Positions 7,787 through 16,076 of a stretch of DNA of 43,456 nt are shown piece by piece. The stretch's first letter is position 1; each line of letters opens with the position of its first letter. The position numbers and the translations under genes were made by a program. Origin of the DNA: Methanoregula sp. UBA471 (lineage in GTDB: Archaea > Halobacteriota > Methanomicrobia > Methanomicrobiales > Methanospirillaceae); NCBI GenBank assembly GCA_002495065.1, contig DADT01000022.1:23730-67185 (forward strand). The letters are read 5' to 3'. The notes under the pieces are model-generated. The model saw nothing but the letters and a program-made list of their open reading frames with translations, made no database searches and was not told the origin of the DNA.

Positions 7787-8824
7787 TTAAACCGGTTTTT
7801 CTTCACGGATGCGCCGCGAAATTTCTGCGGCAGTCTGCATAATCGCAATGGCTCCTTTGCGGTCAGCAAACCGGATTCCGCAACTGGGTGTGATGAGGGA
7901 CTGGGCGTTGAACAGGCGTTCCGGCATGCTGAAACAGAGCCGGGTCCTGATATCCCGATACCGTGTTAAGAGTGTGTCAGGGGTCTCTGTGGTAAAAATT
8001 TTGTATTCCGCCGGAACAATCCCCCACGCCACAACTCCTCCCCGCTCCATGTATGTAACTATGGCATCGGCATACAACAGGAACTCTTTTGCAGTTGTGT
8101 AAGCGTCGATGGAAATGACTGAAGGCTGGAGATCCAAAACAAACTCCCAGTCTGTATTCGAGCAGCAGTGGATGCCGAGTCCCCCCCTGACCATCGCCGC
8201 GATATCTTCCCAGCCGGATCGGACCACTTCCTGATCAACCGGCACCACCGATGATCCCAGTGAAGCAAGGTATGGTTCATTTAAAACGACGACTGTTTCT
8301 TTGATGCCGGTCTTTTTCTTCATCTCTTCCTCGCACCACCGTGCCTTGAGCGCGATCATTTTTGAGAGCATGTCGGCAAGCTGCGAATCATAGTAAATCG
8401 GACGCTTGTCTGCATCGACGACCTGCATGCCAAACGTGACCGGTCCGGTTACCTGGCATTTCAGTATCATCGCACGGGAAATGTCATGGGACATCATTTC
8501 GATGAATCCTGACGCATATTCCTTGTGGAGCCCGTAAGGTGCATAGTTGCCCTCCACATAATCCATGTATACCTTTTCAATTTCTGCGGTATGATCAGTC
8601 GTACTGTCATACTCAAGCCTGTCATTCCTGATGATCCTTCCCGGCAACTGTTCCGAGTCATTGAAGACAATGCTTTCCCGTTGCCCGCGTTCCGGAAGGG
8701 TCGGCATGTAAGGGAACTGCGGGAATATTGCCAGAACATCTTCACATGCCTCTTTAGGATCGGTATGGGGAAGTGCTCCAACTCCTGTAGCCAGAGAATG
8801 AGGTGAAGGAATCATCTTTGCCAT
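7787..8824 (-). CDS. mesB: Core methionine synthase (MesB-like, folate-independent)
   Basis: The 345-residue protein corresponds to the C-terminal catalytic half of MetE only; the folate-binding N-terminal domain is absent. Zinc ligand candidates are H219/C220 or C221 in GIHCCSNTDW and C315 in TPSCGI, with the conserved acidic loop LNEPYL (E183). Core synthases methylate homocysteine from methyl-corrinoids. The MesB family occurs in organisms with the Wood-Ljungdahl pathway and is predicted to take the methyl group from the corrinoid iron-sulfur protein. The start at ATG 8824 follows GGAGGGGG and lies 5 nt after the RACo stop, so the two are translationally coupled. A UroD-like methylcobamide:CoM methyltransferase is the main alternative, but the HCC...C pattern and the neighbours favour methionine synthase. 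Confidence 0.82.
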   Translation of the reverse strand: MAKMIPSPHSLATGVGALPHTDPKEACEDVLAIFPQFPYMPTLPERGQRESIVFNDSEQLPGRIIRNDRLEYDSTTDHTAEIEKVYMDYVEGNYAPYGLHKEYASGFIEMMSHDISRAMILKCQVTGPVTFGMQVVDADKRPIYYDSQLADMLSKMIALKARWCEEEMKKKTGIKETVVVLNEPYLASLGSSVVPVDQEVVRSGWEDIAAMVRGGLGIHCCSNTDWEFVLDLQPSVISIDAYTTAKEFLLYADAIVTYMERGGVVAWGIVPAEYKIFTTETPDTLLTRYRDIRTRLCFSMPERLFNAQSLITPSCGIRFADRKGAIAIMQTAAEISRRIREEKPV

Positions 8825-8829
8825 GCCGG

Positions 8830-10731
8830 TTACCCCCTCCTTATCCGACATGTTTCCAGAAGTTCCTGAACCATCGGGAATAAGGTAAGATCCGTGTGCG
8901 GCAGGAAAGTACTTGAGGTATACTCATCCATGAAGGACGGTTCAGCATTAAGTTCGATGTAGGCAATCCTGGAAGCAATCCCGTCCAGGGTTTTTCGCTG
9001 CCGGCGGTTGATAAGTGCGAGATTTGCACCCGTCACCGCACCATTCCCGATATTTTTTATGCGTTCTGCCTCTATCTCCGGTATCAGCCCGATAATTGTT
9101 GCATTTTTCTTGTCCAGATAATTGCCAAATGCGCCTGCAAAATAAATCGTGAAAATTTCATGTCTCGTGATACCTGCCTCTTTCATCAGGGTAACACAGG
9201 CAGCATGGATAGAGGCCTTACTCATGATAAGGTTCTTGATATCGTTCTCCGTGATCACTATATCCTTCCCGATGTCGGTCTCACCTGCCCATGCAATAAC
9301 AAACTCCGGGAAGTGAGGACCTGTACGGACCCGTTTATTATCTATACTGGTATTTATCCGCCCGGTCCTGTCAATTACGCAGGTCGAGATCAGTTCTGCA
9401 AGCAGATCAATTAATCCGGATCCGGTTATTCCCCGGGGTTTGATGTTGTTGATGGTACAGTAGCTGGGATCCAGAGTAAACGGGTCAACGGTAATTTTCT
9501 CAATCGCTCCGGGGTTTGCCCGCATGCCAAACAGTACTTCTCCCCCTTCAAGTGCCGGGCCGGCTGCACCGGCGCAGGAGAACATCCAGTCTTTGTTTCC
9601 GAGGACGACTTCGAAGTTGGTGCCGATATCTATCAGGAGAGAAATCTCTTCACGTTCACTCATGCCGCAGGATAGAATATCGGCAATGATGTCGCCTCCG
9701 ATGAAGTCACTTACAGCCGGGAAGGCAAAGAGCCCGCAGTTCTGGTTTGCAGCGATACCGATCCGGCCTGCTGCAACGGACAAGGCCCGCTGGACAACAG
9801 GCACATACGGCTCAGCGATGATGTAGGCCGGATCTATCCCGAGGAGCATATGGGTCATTACCGTATTACCGGCAACCACCACTTCGTAAATATCTTCACG
9901 GTCAATTCCGGCAGCATCTGAGGCAGATGTGAGAGCCGCATTGATGCTCTCGGCAGCAAGTGCCTGCAGTTTCGTAATTCCGTTTTTCCGGGCAAAATTC
10001 ACCCGTGCGAGAATATCTTCTCCGCAGCTGATCTGCCGGTTATAGTTTGAGGCCACCGCTGCCACCCTGCCGCTGACAAGGTCCCAGAGATATGCCACTA
10101 TGGTTGTTGAGCCAAGATCAACCGCAGCACCGAAGATGCGTTTTGATGTGTCATTCTCCTGGAGATCGACAAGCCGGTACCCTCCCGGGACCAGGGCCAC
10201 CGTCCCGGTCACTTTCCAGTCACTGTGGCGAAGGAGAGAGGGAATTTCCCGCATTACCTCCAGTGGAACATATATCTTTTCTGCAACCGGCCCACCGCTT
10301 CTCTGGATACCCCATAAAAGCCGGGTAAGATCAGGAGAAGGATCCGTGAGGGTAGGGGGCTGAAGTTCGACATAATATTTCCTGACCGATGGATGAAATT
10401 CGATCCCGGCCTCTCTTCCCTCAATGAGTATTTTTTGTTCCTGGATCAGAGTACTCTCCGGGATAAACACTTTCAGATCGCCCTGTACCGTCGTCTCGCA
10501 GGCAAGGCATGCCCCCTTACTCAGTTCTTCCTCGTTAAAAAACCGCGAATATTTCTGGAGATCAAATTCCGTTTTCCCGGATTGTACATAAACCACGCAC
10601 TTCCCGCATTTCCCCTGCCCGCCGCAGACAACATTGATATTGATACCCGCTCTCTGGGCGGCATCGAGAATCGTACTCCCACGGGCCACATCGATCTTGC
10701 GATAACTGGGAAGAAATGTCACCGTACGCAT
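8830..10731 (-). CDS. acsV: RACo: reductive activator of corrinoid protein
   Basis: The 633-residue protein begins with a plant-type [2Fe-2S] ferredoxin domain (C36, C42, C45 in CGGQGKCGKC, and C78 in ACLACE). A linker domain follows, then an ASKHA-type ATPase region with AVDLGSTTIVAYL, VVAGNTVMTHMLLG, LLIDIGTNFEVVL, ITGSGLIDLLAELI and FAGAFGNYLDKKNA. This order matches RACo/AcsV, which uses ATP to reduce Co(II) of the corrinoid iron-sulfur protein back to Co(I). The partner here would be AcsC/AcsD (13760-16067). AGGA lies upstream of ATG 10731, and the stop nearly abuts mesB. The methanogen counterpart RamA has different iron-sulfur domains, so a bacterial-type activator supports the idea of a transferred module. 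Confidence 0.92.
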   Translation of the reverse strand: MRTVTFLPSYRKIDVARGSTILDAAQRAGININVVCGGQGKCGKCVVYVQSGKTEFDLQKYSRFFNEEELSKGACLACETTVQGDLKVFIPESTLIQEQKILIEGREAGIEFHPSVRKYYVELQPPTLTDPSPDLTRLLWGIQRSGGPVAEKIYVPLEVMREIPSLLRHSDWKVTGTVALVPGGYRLVDLQENDTSKRIFGAAVDLGSTTIVAYLWDLVSGRVAAVASNYNRQISCGEDILARVNFARKNGITKLQALAAESINAALTSASDAAGIDREDIYEVVVAGNTVMTHMLLGIDPAYIIAEPYVPVVQRALSVAAGRIGIAANQNCGLFAFPAVSDFIGGDIIADILSCGMSEREEISLLIDIGTNFEVVLGNKDWMFSCAGAAGPALEGGEVLFGMRANPGAIEKITVDPFTLDPSYCTINNIKPRGITGSGLIDLLAELISTCVIDRTGRINTSIDNKRVRTGPHFPEFVIAWAGETDIGKDIVITENDIKNLIMSKASIHAACVTLMKEAGITRHEIFTIYFAGAFGNYLDKKNATIIGLIPEIEAERIKNIGNGAVTGANLALINRRQRKTLDGIASRIAYIELNAEPSFMDEYTSSTFLPHTDLTLFPMVQELLETCRIRRG

Positions 10732-11058
10732 GGGTTTTTGTCCTGAATACTAACAATGGGGGGATGGATGAGAAATATGCTACGGTAGTGATTATTCTGC
10801 CCGTGATGCACCTCTATGGATTAGCATGATAGCGTATCATCCAAAAACCACTTCCAGTGGCCGATCGTCTGAGTTTCTGTTTTCACAGAATGGTAAATCC
10901 GGGGAGGCTGATTCCGATTAAGTGGCCACGAAATTGTTATCGGTTTAATTGATGTGCGTTCTTTTTTTCTGCATCGGATTCCGTCGTCTGGCAGAAGCAG
11001 GTTTTTATGTATTCCCGGAATCAATGATTGGACAAAGAACGGATTTTGCGAGATTGTC
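10732..11058. other. Divergent promoter region RACo / phosphatase
   Basis: The gap is 327 bp between divergently transcribed genes. It contains a short inverted repeat CCACTTCCAGTGG at about 10850-10862 and a perfect GTGGCCAC at about 10922. These could be operator-like, but no regulator is identified. No gene is seen; the phosphatase frame can be extended back to GTG 10954, but without signal. Confidence 0.35.
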
Positions 11059-12996
11059 ATGGATATACCCTTTTCCCTGCACCTCGAGCGGCTGTCACTA
11101 CGCCATTATCTGATCCTCATTTTCGTCTCAATTATTGCAGTCATTATCGGTTTCCTCATCGCGAGCGCCTATAGCGAAGCAACGAGGGACACGATCGCGC
11201 AGGATGAATATCTGAAGCAGTACACCGAACTGAACGTGCGCGAATCGGTCGGGCTCGTGAACCAGGGGCTCACTCTTTTCGACAATACCCTGAATGACAA
11301 GATGGCTGCCGCATTCCAGGGATATCTTGCCGGGTATGCAAAAACCGGAGGAGACCCTGAAAAAATGGACCTCGAACAACTGAAAGAAGATCTTGGAAGA
11401 AATTTCGAGGGCGAACTCGATCTCTATGTCATCAATGAAACCGGAGTTATTATCTGCTCGACCGTTCCGGAGGTGATGGGTCTTGATCTCTCGGTATATC
11501 CTGACTATCACGACATGCTCCCGAAATTGCGTGCAGGAAACTCATTCGCTGCAGACCGTGTGGTCCGTTCGAAGACCGATGCGAACGATACTACGGTGAC
11601 CGGGAAATTGCGGAAATTCGCATTTATGCCGACTACGGATCACCGGTACCTGCTCGAGATGGGGCTTTCGTCCAGCTCCTTTGAGACCGAGCGTGCAGAT
11701 CTCTCCTATTTCGAAGCGGCGGGAAAACTCACGTCGATCAACCCGAACCTCAGGAGTATCAGGGTCTATGATGTGCACAAGAACGTCTTTACAAAGGGGG
11801 GCATATACCGTGCACCAACACCGGATCCGGAACTGGAAGAGATTCTGGACTCCGTTCTTGTTACGCGCTCAGATTTCGTCGCTGTTCCGGACCCGCATAC
11901 AACAGTGAAATACCTCTTCATCAATCAGAGCGATATGCAATCGGTTTCAGATATGAGCGTGATTGCCGAGCTCACCTACACCGACACGATCCTGAATGCG
12001 AAGCTCAATTCTCTCCTTGTTTTTCACCTCTCGCTCGGATTATTTGCAGTCCTCCTCGGAATCCTCTCGGCATATGGGGCATCGCTGCTCATTGCAAAGC
12101 CGATCAACGAAATCGTCGAAGACGTGGACATCATCTCCAGAGGAAACCTCGACCATACCATCAGGAGCATGAAGAACGACGAATTCACCCGGCTTGAGCG
12201 GAGCATCAATCTGATGATCAGGAGAATCAGGGAGGAAAGCGAGGAACTTGAACGGAAGAATACCGAGCTTAAAGTTGCCGCCGAGATCCAGCAGAGTTTT
12301 CTCCCTGGCATGATCGAACCGGTACCGGGGTTCGATATTGCTGCACTCAGCGCTCCTGCAAAAATGGTAGGAGGGGACTTTTATGATATTATCCCCGGTG
12401 CAGAGATGCCGGGCAGAGCAGGGCCTTTCGGGATTGTCATTGCGGATGTGTCAGGAAAAGGCCTCCCCGCAGCGATATTTATGGCATTATCAAAGGTCGT
12501 CATCCACGTGAATGCGACATGGCATCCCCGACCTGTAGATGTTATGACGGATGCGAATGCAACGATTACCGCGGAATCAAAGACGAGCATGTTCGTGACT
12601 GCATTTTATGGCATAATCGACCCGGGCGCACATCTCTTCACCTATGTCAATGCAGGGCATAATCCTCCGATGATCGTGCAGGTGGAGGGCGGCGCCGTCC
12701 ACGAGCTTGAGCCGACCGGTATTGCACTGGGAATTCTGGAAAACACCAGATATCATGAACAGACGATACCTCTTCGATCCGGAGATATCATAATATTGTA
12801 TACCGATGGCGTAACAGAAGCAACGAATGCGGCCGAAGAACTTTTCAGCGAAGAAAGGCTTCGAAATATCATTCTCAAAAACCGAAGCCTTTCCGCTACC
12901 GGGCTCACAAAGGAAATTCTCGACGCGATCAACCAGTTCAGCAGAGGACAACCCCAGTCAGACGACATCACTCTCTTTATTGTCAAAGTCCTGTAA
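11059..12996 (+). CDS. Membrane sensor PP2C/SpoIIE-type phosphatase with HAMP
   Basis: The 645-residue protein has, in order: a TM segment (about 17-36), an extracytoplasmic sensor of about 270 residues of Cache type, a second TM segment (about 318-344), a HAMP domain (KPINEIVEDV...), a short coiled coil (RKNTELKVAAEIQQSFLPG), and a SpoIIE/PP2C phosphatase domain. The last shows VGGDFYDII, VIADVSGKGLPAA, NAGHNPP, LYTDGVTEA and QSDDITL; the acidic residues bind Mn/Mg. Such proteins are RsbU-like and dephosphorylate anti-sigma-antagonist-like or other Ser/Thr-phosphorylated partners in response to an external ligand. It lies on the opposite strand between the two halves of the acs block. ATG 11059 is chosen over GTG 10954 because the TM segment follows it at the usual distance. 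Confidence 0.9.
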   Translation: MDIPFSLHLERLSLRHYLILIFVSIIAVIIGFLIASAYSEATRDTIAQDEYLKQYTELNVRESVGLVNQGLTLFDNTLNDKMAAAFQGYLAGYAKTGGDPEKMDLEQLKEDLGRNFEGELDLYVINETGVIICSTVPEVMGLDLSVYPDYHDMLPKLRAGNSFAADRVVRSKTDANDTTVTGKLRKFAFMPTTDHRYLLEMGLSSSSFETERADLSYFEAAGKLTSINPNLRSIRVYDVHKNVFTKGGIYRAPTPDPELEEILDSVLVTRSDFVAVPDPHTTVKYLFINQSDMQSVSDMSVIAELTYTDTILNAKLNSLLVFHLSLGLFAVLLGILSAYGASLLIAKPINEIVEDVDIISRGNLDHTIRSMKNDEFTRLERSINLMIRRIREESEELERKNTELKVAAEIQQSFLPGMIEPVPGFDIAALSAPAKMVGGDFYDIIPGAEMPGRAGPFGIVIADVSGKGLPAAIFMALSKVVIHVNATWHPRPVDVMTDANATITAESKTSMFVTAFYGIIDPGAHLFTYVNAGHNPPMIVQVEGGAVHELEPTGIALGILENTRYHEQTIPLRSGDIIILYTDGVTEATNAAEELFSEERLRNIILKNRSLSATGLTKEILDAINQFSRGQPQSDDITLFIVKVL

Positions 12997-13538
12997 CGGG
13001 TGATTTGTTGTAGTGCATACACCAGAAAATTCCCTACGTTTCGGGGATAGCGGGTATAGGTTGTCAAAAGAGGAAGGGGGAATGTATCACACCTATCCAT
13101 ACCCCGCAGGCATGACTCCCGCCTGGTTTTAAGGCCGTGTGGCGCGATTAATCCACGAGCTATGGAATTTTTCATACTACACCAGAAAGATTACCCGATA
13201 TCCTGGTTCTCCCTTTATACTAAAAGAGCAATATCAGGACTGGTAAAACGGGAAAAACAAAGGAGCGCTCACCTGAATTGATGATAACACAAATAAGGAC
13301 CATCATAAACTCGTACTTACATAGGATAATTTCAGAGAATATCTTTTATTTTTCAATTCGAAGACATTCCCGGGGATTTGCCTTCTCATGAGGTCATCAT
13401 CCCCGGTGCGACATGCTGCAGTACCTCATCTCATACAACAATTTGATCCACCCTATCAGTCAATAAATGTTCATGGGAAATAGCGAACGCACGAAAAACG
13501 GGGGGCACTACCTGATGAATCCCATAAAAATAGGCTTT
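12997..13538. other. Intergenic, nothing recognised
   Basis: About 540 bp lie between the phosphatase stop and repeat copy B. Short frames on either strand lack ribosome-binding sites and resemble no family. Nothing supportable is seen. Confidence 0.5.
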
Positions 13539-13748
13539 GTAGAAGCCCTGAGTTTTCAACAAATTGTAAAATACCTGTATACTGAGGGGAGAGTGCCTGC
13601 CCCCCCGAACCGCCCCTTCGCTTTGTGATTGTGTCGTATTACCTTTTCTGGAGTTATCGCTCCATGGGGGTGCCACAGCGGCGGGGGCGGAGGCATTCCA
13701 TGCCGTAGCCCCCAAGAGCGTTAAGAAAAATATTTTGAGGATTTCTAC
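13539..13748 (+). mobile_element. MITE-like element, copy B (best-preserved ends)
   Basis: This 210-bp copy shows both ends clearly: the left GTAGAAGCCCTGAG and the right GAGGATTTCTAC, which are imperfect inverted repeats of each other. The interior matches copies A (131-332) and C (28232-28440). No transposase is present. It ends only 11 nt beyond the acsC stop codon, so it may also act as the 3' boundary of that transcript. I could not identify a clear target-site duplication. Confidence 0.8.
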
Positions 13749-13759
13749 CACTCATAAAA

Positions 13760-15109
13760 TTATAAAACGGTTGTACTTTTACTCCACACCTCATGCAGGT
13801 ATTCTCCGATCTCTGCAGCATCGCGGGGCCCGACCATCACTTTCCAGCCGGTTGCTTCTTCGATTCTTCCTGACAGCGGAGCGGCGTATCCCGGTATAAT
13901 CAGTATCTTATGGGATACTTCATTCTCTGCATCAAATTTCTTCACGGAGTCACGAACCAGGGTTTCGTTGAATTTACCGGCAGCTACTGCGGTCAGGACG
14001 GAAAGACCTTCAGTATCAATTATCAGCATGAAACAGGGAACACGGGAAGATTCCAGGTAGCCCTGCAGGGTAAAGAAGGTAAGGGAGAAGTTTACGGTGA
14101 CGAGTACAGGTGCATCTTTCCCCGGGGTTCCGACACGGTACAGTCCGGGATTCATCTGGATGGGTTTCTGGGGATCTGTGTATATGTTCTGCCTGAGGGT
14201 GAGTGCTGCCTTCGAAGACGCCTGATTGAGCGGAGGCGTTATAATTACCGAGGCGTACTTGACGATCCCCAATGCAATTGCAGCATCCTGGAAGCAGAGA
14301 CAACCGGCATCCAGGAAAACCGGATAGCCCAGATCCGGAACTGCCCGCGTAATAGCGAGCTGTCGTATGGCAGTTGCCGTGGCAATATAATCACCGAGGG
14401 ATTGCGGGCATATGTCCATGACAAGTTTTTTCACACCTTCTGACTGGCAGTCCTTTGCCAGAGCTGCAAGATTGTCAATACCGTGGGCTTTAATGACCAT
14501 GGGACAATTATGTTTTTTCGCAACTGCACACATTTCCCTGAAATTTTCTGTCGTAGCGGCATGAATCAGGGGCTGGTAGCTCCCGACCTGAACAAGTGCT
14601 GCATTAAGTGCTTCCGTTTTCTCAGTCATGAGCACGAGTGGCAGATCTGCGTTTTCTTCCACAGTAGCAACCGCTCGTGCAAATACTTCGGGAGAACCGC
14701 TGGCATTGGCAATTGCAATACCGTTAAACCTCAGGTCAGAACCAATGCGGGTGAATATCTCATCCCTGACCCGGATAGTTGCAGCGCAAATCTCTTCCGG
14801 TGTCAGGGTATCTGAAACCTTAAAAAGGATACCGGGAGGATGATAGAAGGTTTTGTCATGACGGTAGAGAACAAATTCTTCCCCGACGGCAAATGATCGT
14901 TCCCCAACGCCGATTTTTACCAGCCGGATAGGAGGGCGTGTGGTTGCACCAAGGATGGATTTTGCCTCGTCTTCCAGATATGGACAGAGATCCACATCCG
15001 CTTTCCCGCCGGCGAGTTTCATGGCAAAGGTGAGGCAGGTAGGATCTCCGCACTCCTTGCAGTTCTTTTTCGGCAGGAGTTTATAGATATCAAGCGCCTT
15101 GAGTGCCAT
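13760..15109 (-). CDS. acsC: Corrinoid iron-sulfur protein, large subunit
   Basis: The 449-residue gamma subunit of CFeSP (CdhE in archaea). The N terminus carries the [4Fe-4S] motif C17-x2-C20-x4-C25-x16-C42 (CKECGDPTC...DLC). A TIM-barrel middle region follows, and the C-terminal domain (about 330-449, KILIIPGYAAPLSGRIEEATGW) binds the corrinoid. It carries the methyl group between a methyl donor and the acetyl-CoA synthase A-cluster, and here plausibly also to MesB. GGAGGTG lies 7 nt before ATG 15109, inside the end of acsD, giving a 20-nt overlap and translational coupling. A methanogen could load the methyl group from methyl-H4MPT without AcsE. Confidence 0.94.
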   Translation of the reverse strand: MALKALDIYKLLPKKNCKECGDPTCLTFAMKLAGGKADVDLCPYLEDEAKSILGATTRPPIRLVKIGVGERSFAVGEEFVLYRHDKTFYHPPGILFKVSDTLTPEEICAATIRVRDEIFTRIGSDLRFNGIAIANASGSPEVFARAVATVEENADLPLVLMTEKTEALNAALVQVGSYQPLIHAATTENFREMCAVAKKHNCPMVIKAHGIDNLAALAKDCQSEGVKKLVMDICPQSLGDYIATATAIRQLAITRAVPDLGYPVFLDAGCLCFQDAAIALGIVKYASVIITPPLNQASSKAALTLRQNIYTDPQKPIQMNPGLYRVGTPGKDAPVLVTVNFSLTFFTLQGYLESSRVPCFMLIIDTEGLSVLTAVAAGKFNETLVRDSVKKFDAENEVSHKILIIPGYAAPLSGRIEEATGWKVMVGPRDAAEIGEYLHEVWSKSTTVL

Positions 15110-16067
15110 CCTGTTTCACCTCCTGAAAACCTGCCCCGTTCCTGATACTTTCAAATGCATTTTTAAGCATTATGACCGTCTTTGGATGGCGGACGCAGAT
15201 AATCTCGGCACCTGCAACTGCAGCGGCCATACCGGTATAAAATTCCCATTGTACTGCCATACTGTCCTGCAGGGATGGTTCAGCCTCTCTCACCTCTTTT
15301 ATAGCAAGCGAATCAATTGCTGAACTGATCATGGGCATGGAGAGATCGGCATCACCTTTAAGGGCAGAAAAACGGATCCTTTCCATTGCGGAAAAGGAAT
15401 ATTCAAACCCGTAACCAAGTGCGCCGGTATAGGGATCGATCACGATATGATCCCTCGGCAAACCGATCTCCCGCAACAGAATATTCAGTTGTTTTGCAAG
15501 ATTCACATCGATCGGGGACTGGGCGATCACCGAGTGGTTGTATGCAAGAGCAGCTGCAGCGATGCTGCGGTATCTGTCAGCCTCGGCGGTACCAAGAAGG
15601 ATTCTCTCTCCCTGGGCGGTTTCACCGCACATCTGGAAAACTTCGCTGTCAATCCTTGGCTCGTTACTGCCCTCGATGATCAAGGGGAGTTCAGTTGACC
15701 GGAGAACTGATTCTATGGTTTTTCCCAGGGATGCAATATCAGAGAAATTTCTCTGGCGGGTGCTGGTAAGGTAGAGACGGATCAGATCCGCACCATAGAT
15801 TTTTTCAGCAGTCTGCGCCCAGGAAGCTGTGTTTTCAACCAGATTCCCGCAGTAATTTTTGACGATGGGGGACCAGTATTCAGGATCATCGCAGATCTCA
15901 AGGGCGACGAGCGGAGCTGCTGACGAGGGGTCGGATTCAAGAAAAGGAAGAGTTGTCCCCCCGCCGATACTGTAGGACTTCTTTCGTGTCCCGCCCTCTG
16001 CCCGTGTAGCACCAAGGGTAATCCGGCCAATCTTTCCTGACCAGCCAAAGGTAAGATTATGTCCCAT
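15090..16067 (-). CDS. acsD: Corrinoid iron-sulfur protein, small subunit
   Basis: The 325-residue delta subunit of CFeSP (CdhD family), a TIM-barrel partner of AcsC. Recognisable segments are the N-terminal GGTTLPF, ALEICDDPEYW, LPLIIEGSNEPRID, IDPYTGALGYGFEYSFS and the C-terminal AEIICVRHPKTV. The length fits the bacterial small subunit (about 310-325) rather than the longer archaeal CdhD proteins. GAGGG sits 6 nt before ATG 16067, and the gene starts 9 nt after the acsB stop. The order acsB-acsD-acsC with tight spacing implies one transcript. Confidence 0.93.
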   Translation of the reverse strand: MGHNLTFGWSGKIGRITLGATRAEGGTRKKSYSIGGGTTLPFLESDPSSAAPLVALEICDDPEYWSPIVKNYCGNLVENTASWAQTAEKIYGADLIRLYLTSTRQRNFSDIASLGKTIESVLRSTELPLIIEGSNEPRIDSEVFQMCGETAQGERILLGTAEADRYRSIAAAALAYNHSVIAQSPIDVNLAKQLNILLREIGLPRDHIVIDPYTGALGYGFEYSFSAMERIRFSALKGDADLSMPMISSAIDSLAIKEVREAEPSLQDSMAVQWEFYTGMAAAVAGAEIICVRHPKTVIMLKNAFESIRNGAGFQEVKQDGTQGA

Positions 16068-16076
16068 TGTTATCCC

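Noticed and set aside
6991..7869. Longer 292-residue version of the CooC protein
   Set aside because: The extra 39 residues would overlap the mesB stop and do not resemble CooC. ATG 7752 has a well-placed AGGA and gives the family N terminus MQNQPFTIALSGKGG.
11128..12951. Several minus-strand frames of 70-127 codons inside the phosphatase gene
   Set aside because: They are shadows of a long, high-quality plus-strand gene.
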